DNA of 10,065 nt, from assembly GCA_007116995.1 (NCBI GenBank), contig SKHL01000044.1, positions 1-10,065 on the forward strand, given 5' to 3'. Shown piece by piece: positions 1 through 6,832 of the stretch. The translations under genes were made by a program, and so were the position numbers. The first letter of the stretch is position 1, and each line of letters opens with the position of its first letter. The notes beneath the pieces were generated by a model, which did no database searches, was not told where the DNA came from, and worked only from the letters and a program-made list of their open reading frames with translations. This DNA is from Limnochordia bacterium. Lineage in GTDB: Bacteria > Bacillota > Limnochordia > Darwinibacteriales > DTU012.

Positions 1-941
1 GAAACAACCCGCGTAGTACAGATAGACCCAGGTCCAATACCAACTTTTATGCCGTCAGCCCCCGCTTCTATAAGCGCTTCAGCCGCCTCAGCAGTTGCGA
101 TATTTCCGGCGATGATCTCCATATCTTGTCCAAATAAACCTTTTAGTTCTTTCAAGGTATCAAGTACCCGCTGGGAGTGACCATGGGCTGTATCGATAAC
201 TAGTAAATCCACTCCTGCTTTCACCAATGCAGTTGCTCGTTGGTGAACATCTGTACCCACTCCCACGGCTGCAGCAACGCGCAACCGGCCTTGGCTATCC
301 TTAGAGGCATTTGGGTACTTTTTGGCTTTTTCTATGTCTTTTATGGTAATTAGGCCTTTGAGACGGTAGCTCTCATCTACTAGTGGTAGCTTCTCGATCC
401 GATGTCGATGGAGAATCCGCTTTGCATCTTCTAAGGTAGTGTTCACGGGCGCAGTAATTAAATTGTCTTTAGTCATCACGTCACCGATAGACTGCTCAAA
501 ATTCTCCTCAAAAACGAGATCCCGATTGGTTAAAATACCGACAAGCTTCTGACTATCATCGACAATGGGAACCCCTGATATATGATAGCGCTCCATTAGG
601 GCTAAGGCATCACAAATCTGATGATTGGGTCTGAGAAAGATAGGATCCACTATGATACCACTCTCAGAACGTTTAACTTTGTCAACTTCGCCTGCTTGAT
701 CCTCGATAGCTAGGTTTTTATGAATTACACCTAGCCCCCCCTCCCGGGCGATAGCAATCGCCATACGGGCTTCGGTAACCGTATCCATACCTGCACTCAT
801 AAAGGGAACATTTAAGCGAATTGCTTTTGTCAATCGAGTCGAAACCTCAACCTTGGCTGGTAATACATGGGATGCTGCAGGAACTAATAAAACATCATCA
901 AAGGTCAATCCTTCTTTGCCAAACTTGCTATTAAAATCCAT
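1..941 (-). CDS. guaB: IMP dehydrogenase, 5' part (cut by window edge)
   Basis: IMP dehydrogenase oxidises IMP to XMP with NAD+, the committed step of GMP synthesis, in the cytosol. Translating the minus strand from ATG at 941-939 gives about 313 residues without a stop before the window ends. The N-terminus reads MDFNSKFGKEGLTFDDVLL, followed by the barrel motif SAGMDTVTE and GGLGVIHKN, then a pair of CBS domains (roughly residues 95-210), then DTAHGHS, AGNIAT and the active-site loop GPGSICTTR. The catalytic cysteine is residue 308, the number I recall for Bacillus subtilis GuaB, so the alignment is gap-free or nearly so. About 170-180 C-terminal residues, including the flap, lie outside. 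The start has a purine-rich site (AAAGGAAGGG) just upstream. The gene is divergent from the dehydrogenase gene at 1233. Identification is very secure. Confidence 0.97.
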   Translation of the reverse strand, partial: MDFNSKFGKEGLTFDDVLLVPAASHVLPAKVEVSTRLTKAIRLNVPFMSAGMDTVTEARMAIAIAREGGLGVIHKNLAIEDQAGEVDKVKRSESGIIVDPIFLRPNHQICDALALMERYHISGVPIVDDSQKLVGILTNRDLVFEENFEQSIGDVMTKDNLITAPVNTTLEDAKRILHRHRIEKLPLVDESYRLKGLITIKDIEKAKKYPNASKDSQGRLRVAAAVGVGTDVHQRATALVKAGVDLLVIDTAHGHSQRVLDTLKELKGLFGQDMEIIAGNIATAEAAEALIEAGADGIKVGIGPGSICTTRVV

Positions 942-1011
942 TTAACCCTTCCTTTCGATTAATCTTGTGTTCCGGTCTATCTACAGCTGCAAAACTCTAT
1001 TGTTGAAGCAT

Positions 1012-1039
1012 ATTCTACCATACTTTGCCTAAAAGGCAA
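1012..1039 (-). promoter_or_regulatory. Probable guaB promoter with overlapping palindrome
   Basis: On the minus strand TTGCCT (1039-1034) and TAGAAT (1017-1012) are separated by 16 bases, a fair sigma-A match. Transcription would start near 1005 and give a leader of about 65 bases before guaB. The -35 box is one arm of a perfect 15-base palindrome, TTGCCTAAAAGGCAA read on the plus strand at 1025-1039, which could be an operator. I see no purine riboswitch core in the leader. The assignment is by consensus only. Confidence 0.5.
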
Positions 1040-1075
1040 TACCTAATTTGCACATATATTTGGTTTGTTGTAATA

Positions 1076-1110
1076 TTTATCACGATCTAGATAAAAATAT
1101 CACTGATCAG
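1076..1110. repeat. Cluster of short direct and inverted repeats between divergent genes
   Basis: TATCACGATCTAG (1078-1090) and TATCACTGATCAG (1098-1110) are near-identical direct repeats starting 20 bases apart, about two helical turns. Within them are the 8-base palindromes ATCTAGAT (1085-1092) and CTGATCAG (1103-1110), and an inverted repeat TTTATC (1076-1081) / GATAAA (1090-1095). TAGATAAAAA at 1088-1097 recurs at 1153-1162. A poor plus-strand promoter match (TTGTTG 1065-1070, 17 bases, TAGATA 1088-1093) overlaps the cluster. The arrangement resembles a regulator binding region for the dehydrogenase-ackA operon, but no regulator is identified. The rest of 942-1232 holds no gene that I can see. 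Confidence 0.35.
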
Positions 1111-1232
1111 GCGGGAGAAAGGACTCTCAATGTAGAATATGCAACAGTGAATTAGATAAAAACTCAAAGAGAAGGTTCTCATCTTGATATTCTGCTGATG
1201 AAAGAATCCTTCTGAATAAGGAGGTTTGTAAT

Positions 1233-2120
1233 ATGGAAACTCGTAGAATAGCAATCCTTGGCTCAGGCCGGCTTGGTCGAGGAATTGCTGAAAACGCTGC
1301 TAGCAAAGGATATGAGGTCATCCTATTTTCACAAGGCGCTGGTAGTCAAGACGCTCCCCATAAAATTGAACAAAGTTTAAGTAGAAAGTTGGCGAAATGG
1401 TCCTTAACAGAATCAGAAAAACGTGTGATTCTCAGCCGAATTAGCTACACTTCTGATCTTAAAGAACTCGCTAATGTGGACTTGCTGATTGAAGCGACGA
1501 TTGATCACTTCTATACTAAGCAAGAGCTGCTTCGCACAGCAGATAGGCTCTGCCAACCTAATGTGGTATTTATTCTTACTAGCGCCACATTATGTGTTTC
1601 TGCGATAGCACGTGGCATTTCACGTTCGGATCTATTGGTTGGAGTACACTTTATTCCGCCCGTACCAAACGTTCCCCTTGTTGAACTGAGTCATAGTGAA
1701 GATACCTCCGAAGAGGCTATTAAGGTCGCTGAACATTTTGTAGCCAAGCTAGGAAAATCAATTGTGTATCTTCAGGAATCGGCGGGACTAATCAACCCTC
1801 GTGCATTAGTAACCTTAATCAATGAAGGAGCCTACATGGTAGATGAAGGAGTTGCAGATATTCCTTCAGTAGAAAAAGTGCTCAAAGAAAGTTGGACCAT
1901 GGATCAAGGACCTTTTGAAATGGCAGACCGCATGGGTCTAGACACTATCCTGCATTGGATGGAACAACTGCAAGATGCTTTTGGAGATAGATATGCACCA
2001 GCCCCACTAATACGCCGTTTCGTCCGTACTGGTCGTTTAGGTGTGAAATCAAATGTTGGTTTTTTCGCGTATACCCAGGACGGATTAATCGATAGAACTT
2101 GGCAAGAACAGGAGGATTAG
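1233..2120 (+). CDS. 3-hydroxyacyl-CoA dehydrogenase family protein
   Basis: This 295-residue protein matches the NAD-dependent 3-hydroxyacyl-CoA dehydrogenase family (the clostridial Hbd type, about 282 residues), which interconverts 3-hydroxyacyl-CoA and 3-oxoacyl-CoA. An N-terminal Rossmann fold is shown by GSGRLG (residues 10-15: G10, G12, G15). Likely active-site residues are S117 (LTSATL), H139 (GVHF), E151 (LVEL) and N188 (INPR). The C-terminal helical domain contains DQGPFEMADRMGLD (224-237), like the family's MGPFEL..D.IGLD, and ends with GRLGVKSNVGFFAY. The usual HFFNP after the histidine is HFIPP here, so the substrate may differ. ATG at 1233 is preceded by AAGGAGGT (1218-1225) at 7 bases. 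The gene ends 2 bases before ackA and is probably cotranscribed with it. Family assignment is firm, exact substrate is not known. Confidence 0.85.
   Translation: METRRIAILGSGRLGRGIAENAASKGYEVILFSQGAGSQDAPHKIEQSLSRKLAKWSLTESEKRVILSRISYTSDLKELANVDLLIEATIDHFYTKQELLRTADRLCQPNVVFILTSATLCVSAIARGISRSDLLVGVHFIPPVPNVPLVELSHSEDTSEEAIKVAEHFVAKLGKSIVYLQESAGLINPRALVTLINEGAYMVDEGVADIPSVEKVLKESWTMDQGPFEMADRMGLDTILHWMEQLQDAFGDRYAPAPLIRRFVRTGRLGVKSNVGFFAYTQDGLIDRTWQEQED
2110..2115 (+). promoter_or_regulatory. Ribosome binding site that fixes the ackA start
   Basis: AGGAGG lies inside the last codons of the dehydrogenase gene and 7 bases before ATG 2123. It favours that ATG over the in-frame TTG at 2099, which has no such site and would add eight residues that acetate kinases do not have. 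Confidence 0.85.
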
Positions 2121-2122
2121 AG

Positions 2123-3313
2123 ATGAAAGTATTTGTTTTAAATTGTGGTTCTTCCTCGCTCAAATATAAACTCTATGATATGACAGATGAGTCCGTGTTG
2201 GCCGATGGAAAGGTCGAACGAATCGGCCAAGAAGATGCTGTAGTTACGCACCAGTCTATCGGGAAAGATGAAGTAAATAAAACCATGCCTATTCTCGAAC
2301 ACACAGTAGCGATACAAGAATGCTTAAAGCTTCTTGTAGATAAAGAATATGGGGTTATCAAATCAGCAGACGAAATTGGAGCAGTAGGCCATCGTGTGGT
2401 CCACGGCGGTGAGTCATTTTCTGATTCGGTTGTTATTAATAGTGAAACAAAGAGAATCTTAGAATCGATCATTGATCTAGCTCCACTCCATAATCCAGCG
2501 AATCTAGCGGGTATCCGTGCTGCGGAGAAATTGATGCCAGGAACTCCCCAAGTCGCTGTATTCGACACTGCATTCCATTCGACTATGCCCAAGCACGCCT
2601 ACTTATATGCTACCCCATACGTGATTTATCAACGGCATAAGGTGCGTAGGTATGGGTTTCATGGCACATCCCATAAGTACATAGTAGATCGAGTGGCTAG
2701 CCTAATGAATAAGAACATTAGTGACATCAAAATTATATCCTGTCATCTCGGTAATGGTGCTAGCTTAGCAGCTATAGCAGGCGGTAGTTCTGTAGATACT
2801 TCGATGGGTTTTACGCCTCTAGAGGGCTTGATGATGGGAACTCGTAGCGGTGATATCGATCCTGGAGCTTTATCCTATATTATGGAAAAAGAAGATCTGA
2901 CTATGGCAGATCTTAACTCTATGCTGAACAAGCATTCAGGTCTATATGGGATTGCTGGAGCAAGTGATATGCGTGATATTGAAAAGGGTGTTGCTGAAGG
3001 TGGTGCCATGCACAAGATAGCCTTTGATATCTACGAGTATCGGATTCGTAAATACATCGGGGCCTATATGGCTGCGATGAATGGTGTGGATGCCATTGCC
3101 TTTACAGCTGGAATTGGAGAAAACACTCCTTCCCTGCGAACTAGAATCTGCCAGAACCTGAGCTTCTTAGGTATCACCATTGATGAAACAGCCAATCAAC
3201 AAAAAGGCCAAGAAATTGAGATATCGACATCAGATTCAAGGGTACGTGTATTCATAGTCCCCACAGATGAAGAAGTGATGATTGCTAGAGACACTGCAGC
3301 ACTAGTTAAGTGA
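2123..3313 (+). CDS. ackA: Acetate kinase
   Basis: Acetate kinase converts acetyl phosphate and ADP to acetate and ATP, the substrate-level phosphorylation step of acetate fermentation, in the cytosol. From ATG 2123 the protein has 396 residues, the usual length. All key residues fall at the numbers known for the Methanosarcina thermophila enzyme: N7 (VFVLNCGSSS), R91 (GHRVVHGGE), D148 (VFDTAFH), H180 (YGFHGTSHK), R241 (GTRSGDIDPG) and E384 (TDEEVMIARD). The glycine-rich nucleotide segment HLGNGAS (208-214) and FTAGIGEN (327-334) are intact. It follows the dehydrogenase-like gene by 2 bases, with its ribosome binding site inside that gene, so translation is likely coupled. No phosphotransacetylase gene is next to it, unlike the common pta-ackA arrangement. 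A strong terminator follows. Confidence 0.98.
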   Translation: MKVFVLNCGSSSLKYKLYDMTDESVLADGKVERIGQEDAVVTHQSIGKDEVNKTMPILEHTVAIQECLKLLVDKEYGVIKSADEIGAVGHRVVHGGESFSDSVVINSETKRILESIIDLAPLHNPANLAGIRAAEKLMPGTPQVAVFDTAFHSTMPKHAYLYATPYVIYQRHKVRRYGFHGTSHKYIVDRVASLMNKNISDIKIISCHLGNGASLAAIAGGSSVDTSMGFTPLEGLMMGTRSGDIDPGALSYIMEKEDLTMADLNSMLNKHSGLYGIAGASDMRDIEKGVAEGGAMHKIAFDIYEYRIRKYIGAYMAAMNGVDAIAFTAGIGENTPSLRTRICQNLSFLGITIDETANQQKGQEIEISTSDSRVRVFIVPTDEEVMIARDTAALVK

Positions 3314-3340
3314 ATGCTCTACCTTTAGGCTGATAAACAA

Positions 3341-3379
3341 AAAACGGGTTAGGATTATTCCTAGCCCGTTTTCTTCTAA
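3341..3379. terminator. Bidirectional rho-independent terminator between ackA and the SleB-like gene
   Basis: The arms AAAACGGGTTAGGA (3341-3354) and TCCTAGCCCGTTTT (3359-3372) form a 14-base-pair stem with one wobble pair and a TTAT loop. The plus strand continues TTCTTCT, and the minus strand gives TTTTTTGTTT, so the hairpin can end both ackA and the convergent gene ending at 3437. Confidence 0.9.
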
Positions 3380-3436
3380 TTCCGCATTTTTAGCATTTCT
3401 GGTTCTGAGAATTACGTGTCCTAACGGTTCGCTAGG

Positions 3437-4348
3437 CTAATGCATAAATCTGTGTTCACCAATGGTTACAACAGCGGGCCTAGCATGCATAAACCGATCC
3501 GTGGAAATCCTTGGATTAAAGAAAAATAGAGCACCGTTGGTTGGGTCGTGTCCATATAACGCTTCTAGCGTGGCACGATGGGCCATGTCATTGGCTGGGC
3601 GAAAAAAAGTACCATTTCGAACAGGCTGAAATGCATTGGGTTGAAACAACACACCTCGTACGGTATTAGGAAATTTCGGGCTTTTCACCCGGTTAAGAAT
3701 TACAGTAGCCACAGCCACCTGCCCTAAATAGGGCTCTCCGCGAGCTTCTGCATGTACCATTTGAGCAACCCATTCCAACTCCTTATCTGTTAGCCGAACA
3801 CCATTAGGATATTCCCGCAAGGAATGCAATGGCACTACTATGCTCAGACCTGGAGGAATAATGTCCGATGTCAGCCCACTCAAATATTTTAATTTCTCAA
3901 TCGTAGTGCTATATGTTTCTGCAATTAAGTAAAGACTATCCCCATTAGATACCGTATACAACCCATAGGAACCTTCCAATGGTTTTGGCATAATAAGTCC
4001 ACTAGGATCCAGGATATCTGCAGCAGGAACATCCGGAGTAGTTATATCGGTGCTGGCAATAAAATCTGAAGTAGTCGCAACTATTGAGCTACTTGCTATA
4101 GTAGAAGCATCACTCATAGGTACGTGATCAGAGTCCGTTGTCTCTTCCGCTAGTATTACTATTTCGTCTATACTATCATATGTATCTTCCAGCAGTCTTC
4201 CATTATTCCATCTCATGTATTGGCCTTGTCCTCCGATGATAACTAAATAAAACAAACAAATAATTAACAAACATGCCATGCATTGTGCCTTGGATAATTG
4301 TATATTAAACAAACGGGTTCCCCCTCTCTTTATAGATAGATCTCCCAT
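3437..4348 (-). CDS. LysM and SleB-type (Hydrolase_2) cell wall hydrolase
   Basis: This is a predicted membrane-anchored peptidoglycan hydrolase like the germination-specific lytic enzyme SleB. In order it has a membrane or signal segment (about 24-40, ACLLIICLFYLVIIGG), a Ser/Thr/Asp-rich linker (about 60-120), one LysM peptidoglycan-binding domain (about 129-173, YTVSNGDSLYLIAETY to IPPGLSIVVP), and a SleB catalytic domain (187-303) with MVHAEARGEPYLGQVAVA; E201 in HAEARGE is the likely catalytic acid. B. subtilis SleB has a different binding domain, so the name is family level. ATG 4348 has a poor ribosome binding site; an alternative is TTG 4312, preceded by GAGAGGGGG at about 8 bases, which gives a start just before the membrane segment. 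It lies 82 bases downstream of the YIEGIA partner gene and probably shares its operon. A role in cortex lysis at germination, or in the mother cell, is inferred. Confidence 0.88.
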   Translation of the reverse strand: MGDLSIKRGGTRLFNIQLSKAQCMACLLIICLFYLVIIGGQGQYMRWNNGRLLEDTYDSIDEIVILAEETTDSDHVPMSDASTIASSSIVATTSDFIASTDITTPDVPAADILDPSGLIMPKPLEGSYGLYTVSNGDSLYLIAETYSTTIEKLKYLSGLTSDIIPPGLSIVVPLHSLREYPNGVRLTDKELEWVAQMVHAEARGEPYLGQVAVATVILNRVKSPKFPNTVRGVLFQPNAFQPVRNGTFFRPANDMAHRATLEALYGHDPTNGALFFFNPRISTDRFMHARPAVVTIGEHRFMH

Positions 4349-4351
4349 TAG

Positions 4352-4444
4352 TTATACTTCAATTTGTCTAGTAAAAAATCCTTCTTTTTCTATAATGGCA
4401 AGATCCTCCTCCTTAAGATCACACACCCGTTCATCTTTCTTCAA
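4352..4444 (-). CDS. Possible 30-codon ORF ahead of the SleB-like gene
   Basis: On the minus strand a TTG-started frame at 4444 encodes a charged 30-residue peptide, rich in Lys and Glu (it contains LKEEDLAIIEKEGFFTRQ). It overlaps the end of the YIEGIA partner gene by 14 bases and stops at TAA 4354-4352, in the same frame as, and one codon before, ATG 4348 of the hydrolase gene. A GTG at 4426 is another possible start. No ribosome binding site precedes either start, and the strong one nearby lies inside the ORF. It could be a real small peptide, a remnant of an upstream extension, or chance. Existence is doubtful. Confidence 0.15.
   Translation of the reverse strand: MKKDERVCDLKEEDLAIIEKEGFFTRQIEV
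4405..4414 (-). promoter_or_regulatory. Strong Shine-Dalgarno sequence without a normal start codon
   Basis: The minus strand reads AAGGAGGAGG here, 57 bases before ATG 4348 of the hydrolase gene. The only nearby start codons are TTG 4401, which opens a three-codon frame ending at TAG, and the rare ATT 4396, which opens a 14-codon frame ending at TAA 4354. It may serve a tiny leader peptide, or be chance purine-rich sequence. Confidence 0.4.
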
Positions 4445-4619
4445 TTGGCAATAGTATTATAGTTCCATTCTTTAATCGAAAAACATCGCCACGCATTATC
4501 CGTCCTAACTCACCAGCGAGTTCCATCTGCTCCTGTTCATTATTTGCAATAAATGCAGGAACACCACCGCGAATGGAATCAGGCCTTAAAGTGACTACAG
4601 CCATGATATCCCGAGACAC
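4431..4619 (-). CDS. Small partner (capping complex) protein of the YIEGIA membrane protein
   Basis: This 62-residue soluble protein has no membrane segment and reads MAVVTLRPDSIRGGVPAF near its start, with NGTIILLPIEER at its end. It fits the small family that I recall being annotated as capping complex subunit for YIEGIA, which is encoded beside YIEGIA proteins in spore-forming Firmicutes; its molecular role is unknown to me. The start is GTG 4619, preceded by AAGGAGG (4635-4629) at 9 bases, with the site lying inside the end of the YIEGIA gene; the only other start, ATG 4604, is 24 bases from that site. The start codon follows the upstream stop by 1 base, so translation is probably coupled. 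The recall of the family name is moderately sure; the gene itself is well supported by its position. Confidence 0.75.
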   Translation of the reverse strand: MSRDIMAVVTLRPDSIRGGVPAFIANNEQEQMELAGELGRIMRGDVFRLKNGTIILLPIEER

Positions 4620-4620
4620 A

Positions 4621-5502
4621 CTATTCTTCCTCCTTTAGCTGCAATATTTTTTTTCGTCTTACACTCTCTAACAATGGAACCTGCTTAATCACCTCCAATA
4701 GAGCTTTAGAATCGTTTTCTACTGCTACAACGAACAATCCAATTCTTTCTGTAGAGAAATCACGACGCGATTGATAGTGCTGCTTTACCCCTAAGACCCT
4801 AGCAACCTCGTGAATAATCGCTTGCCGGCTTCCAAAATTAATTAGTGTAATACTAGCAGCCACATTTCGGGGTTCTATGATTACTCCAATTCCTTTTTCC
4901 AAAATCCAGTCACGTTGCATAGCTAGCCCTATATTGGTTAGAAATATGTCGTCTACAAACAAGTCATAATCCCGGAATTCAATTTTTGCTAAGTAAACAT
5001 CAGCAACATCCCCAACTTGCTTATCTTTGGTTATGTGAGCAATCCCATATTGAAAAGACAAACCTACTAAAATCCCTATGAGGATTCGTATACCTATGAA
5101 GGATGGCACGAATAGAATTGTGCCTGAGGTTACCAAGGCCGTCAGTAAAACCACGTAATTCCTGGCTTCAAAGCTCTTTGCTAACCCATCTATATACGGA
5201 GACCCCCGGGGAATTTGCTCCGTATCCTCTAAATCTAACAGACTTTCCTTTTCCATCTTACGCACTTCACGAAACTGTTGGATGGCCAAGGCAAGAAAGG
5301 TCACAGCCACAAAATCTTCATTTAAAATGGCTGGTACAGCTACACTTCCCAAAGCAGCAGCAACAAACCCTACCGTTAGGTGAATCAGATACCCATTTGG
5401 AAAACTAGGATAGTTCCGATAGTCATCCTTGAGTAATAGATAGCGGGTGATAGTCCCAACTGTAATTCCTACTCCGATCGCTAAAAAGTTTAAATTTATC
5501 AT
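4621..5502 (-). CDS. YIEGIA-family membrane protein
   Basis: This 293-residue protein of unknown biochemical function has hydrophobic segments near residues 4-23, 39-58, 64-76, 117-132 and 135-153, and then a soluble C-terminal half (about 160-293) ending in a charged tail (KEEE). The family signature is seen as YIDGLAKSFEARNY at 103-116, a conservative variant of the YIEGIA motif, preceded by IPRGSP. ATG 5502 has AAGGAGAT upstream but at an unusually long distance (about 14 bases), with no better in-frame start. The stop TAG (4623-4621) is 1 base from the next start. Linkage to a SleB-like hydrolase and to spoIIP and ytvI-like genes suggests a sporulation or spore-envelope role; this is inference from context. 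I do not recognise a catalytic motif. Confidence 0.8.
   Translation of the reverse strand: MINLNFLAIGVGITVGTITRYLLLKDDYRNYPSFPNGYLIHLTVGFVAAALGSVAVPAILNEDFVAVTFLALAIQQFREVRKMEKESLLDLEDTEQIPRGSPYIDGLAKSFEARNYVVLLTALVTSGTILFVPSFIGIRILIGILVGLSFQYGIAHITKDKQVGDVADVYLAKIEFRDYDLFVDDIFLTNIGLAMQRDWILEKGIGVIIEPRNVAASITLINFGSRQAIIHEVARVLGVKQHYQSRRDFSTERIGLFVVAVENDSKALLEVIKQVPLLESVRRKKILQLKEEE
4629..4635 (-). promoter_or_regulatory. Ribosome binding site that fixes a GTG start
   Basis: The minus strand reads AAGGAGG within the last codons of the YIEGIA gene, 9 bases before GTG 4619. This spacing supports the GTG start of the 62-residue protein over ATG 4604. Confidence 0.75.
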
Positions 5503-5709
5503 ATGATGGATTCTATCTCCTTATATGGAAATGCAGGTATTCTATTTATTCCACCAAGTGCACTGTTCCATTCTAACAAGAGATATTTCTAACATTTAAC
5601 AGCTTGCATGTGGAGCAAAATCAAGCTATACTTGTAGTTAGCTATAATGGCTTTAGTAAATATGACTATACATAGCCTAGGTCCATGTGGTTTATTTTCA
5701 CGATTCTAA
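5503..5709. other. Divergent intergenic region between YIEGIA and YtvI-like genes
   Basis: The 207 bases hold no ORF that I can support. A plus-strand promoter for the YtvI-like gene is evident (separate entry). For the minus-strand YIEGIA gene I could not find a convincing sigma-A promoter; a sporulation sigma factor promoter is possible, but the candidates I saw did not fit in spacing. Confidence 0.5.
5604..5632 (+). promoter_or_regulatory. Probable sigma-A promoter of the YtvI-like gene
   Basis: TTGCAT (5604-5609) and TATACT (5627-5632) are 17 bases apart, good matches to the -35 and -10 boxes. Transcription would begin near 5640, about 115 bases before the start codon. A perfect TATAAT also stands at 5643-5648 but lacks a -35 box at the right distance. 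Confidence 0.5.
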
Positions 5710-5742
5710 TTGTTTAGACTGATCCAAGGCAGTCTACTAGGT

Positions 5743-5748
5743 GGAGGT
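5743..5748 (+). promoter_or_regulatory. Ribosome binding site that decides a TTG start
   Basis: GGAGGT is 6 bases before TTG 5755. It supports that start over the upstream in-frame TTG 5710, which has no such site, and over ATG 5773, which is too far downstream. Confidence 0.7.
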
Positions 5749-5754
5749 GCGAAT

Positions 5755-6816
5755 TTGAACTGGCGTGACTTCATGACTCGAAAATACTTTCTTATATTAC
5801 TAATCGTCGTGTTATTGCTTGCCTTCTCTCGGCAAATAGCTACCGTTCTATTCCCCTTTGTAACGGGACTAATTTTTGCTGCACTGTTAGAACCTATTAT
5901 TATCTTTTTAGAACACCGCCTGCGCTTACCTCGTCAAGCGGCTGTAATGAGTACCCTAGTACTGTCGGTATCTATCGCTGGGTATGTATTGTTTGCGATG
6001 ACTGCGAAACTGATTTCAGAACTCATTAACTTAACAGGGATGCTTCCGTCATATCGACACACAATAATTGATGTAACGAATGACCTATTTAGTCAGTTTG
6101 AACGATTAAATGAAGGCCTACCCCTCGAAGTGAGAGAGAGTTTTCAAGATAGTCTGATGGGATTCCTAAGAACAATTGAGGCCATTGCGAAGACTTCGAT
6201 TGAACAAGTCTTGGCTGGATTCACCAGTTTACCAGTGTTTATCGCTATTACTGTGGTGATTATTGTGTCTACCTATTTCATATCAAAGGATAAGAATATG
6301 TTGATTGATTTCTTTATGCGTTTAGTTCCTCAACAATGGCAAGATAGAACTTACACTACCAAAGAACGGATAGCCATCGACCTGATGGGTTTTCTAAAAG
6401 CGAGGATTTTATTGCTACTAATCGCTACAGTAATAGCTGCAGGTGGACTCGTATTGATTAACACGCGCTACTGGCTAATTATTGCACTTATTATTGGAAT
6501 CCTTGATAACATACCCATTATAGGGCCAGGGATAATTTTTGCTCCCTGGGTGATCACAAGCTTACTTTTAGGGGATCCGGATCGAGCCATTTTTCTAACA
6601 ATCCTATATATCGTAATTTTCATCTTACGACAACTAATAGAACCGAAAATCATGGGCGACTCCGTGGGCATACACCCGTTACCCATGCTACTAGCACTCT
6701 ACGGAGGAATCGTATTCTTTGGAGTTATGGGTATCTTCATTGGACCAATTCTATTAATCGTCATAAAAGCCGCCATACACGCTGATTTATTTAAACCGAC
6801 AAACTTCCCTGAATAG
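5755..6816 (+). CDS. ytvI: YtvI-like AI-2E family membrane permease
   Basis: This 353-residue integral membrane protein belongs to the AI-2E transporter (UPF0118/PerM) family and most resembles the sporulation protein YtvI, an integral membrane protein of unknown substrate. Hydrophobic segments lie near 11-45, 65-90, 157-176, 215-235, 239-270, 279-295 and 310-340, with a soluble loop at about 95-155. Family signatures are DNIPIIGPG (251-259), RQLIEPKIMG (292-301) and GIHPLPMLLALYGG (305-318), followed by GIFIGPILLIVIKA. The start is TTG 5755 with GGAGGT 6 bases upstream; extending to TTG 5710 would add 15 residues. A terminator overlaps the stop codon, which separates it from the following pair of genes. 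YtvI rather than another AI-2E paralogue is inferred from similarity and from the SpoIIP neighbour. Confidence 0.85.
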   Translation: MNWRDFMTRKYFLILLIVVLLLAFSRQIATVLFPFVTGLIFAALLEPIIIFLEHRLRLPRQAAVMSTLVLSVSIAGYVLFAMTAKLISELINLTGMLPSYRHTIIDVTNDLFSQFERLNEGLPLEVRESFQDSLMGFLRTIEAIAKTSIEQVLAGFTSLPVFIAITVVIIVSTYFISKDKNMLIDFFMRLVPQQWQDRTYTTKERIAIDLMGFLKARILLLLIATVIAAGGLVLINTRYWLIIALIIGILDNIPIIGPGIIFAPWVITSLLLGDPDRAIFLTILYIVIFILRQLIEPKIMGDSVGIHPLPMLLALYGGIVFFGVMGIFIGPILLIVIKAAIHADLFKPTNFPE

Positions 6817-6832
6817 AAGGGAAGTTTTTTTT
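6801..6832 (+). terminator. Terminator overlapping the stop codon of the YtvI-like gene
   Basis: AAACTTCCCT (6801-6810) pairs perfectly with AGGGAAGTTT (6818-6827); the TAG stop at 6814-6816 is in the 7-base loop. A run of eight T (6825-6832) follows. The stem is inside the coding end, so ribosomes finishing translation may cover the 5' arm. Confidence 0.88.

Noticed and set aside
942..1010. Purine riboswitch in the guaB leader
   Set aside because: The leader is only about 65 bases and has none of the conserved purine riboswitch core or terminator arrangement that I know.
1127..1321. Minus-strand 64-codon frame across the start of the dehydrogenase gene
   Set aside because: It overlaps the well-supported ribosome binding site and start of the 1233 gene on the other strand, and shows no family features.
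1945..2163. Minus-strand 72-codon frame across the dehydrogenase and ackA junction
   Set aside because: It is antisense to two well-supported genes and has no ribosome binding site or recognisable content.
2173..2592. Minus-strand 139-codon frame inside ackA
   Set aside because: It lies wholly antisense to an intact acetate kinase with conserved residues throughout, and the sequence shows no motif; it is a shadow of ackA coding bias.
5103..5408. Plus-strand 101-codon frame within the YIEGIA gene
   Set aside because: It is antisense to the membrane protein gene, with low-complexity content, and has no ribosome binding site.
5503..5560. Sigma-E like promoter before the YIEGIA gene (CATATAAG near the ribosome binding site)
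   Set aside because: The -10-like sequence overlaps the ribosome binding site, so the transcript would start after it; the spacing does not work.
6468..6686. Minus-strand 72-codon frame inside the YtvI-like gene
   Set aside because: It is antisense to the conserved signatures DNIPIIGPG and RQLIEPK, so it is a shadow.
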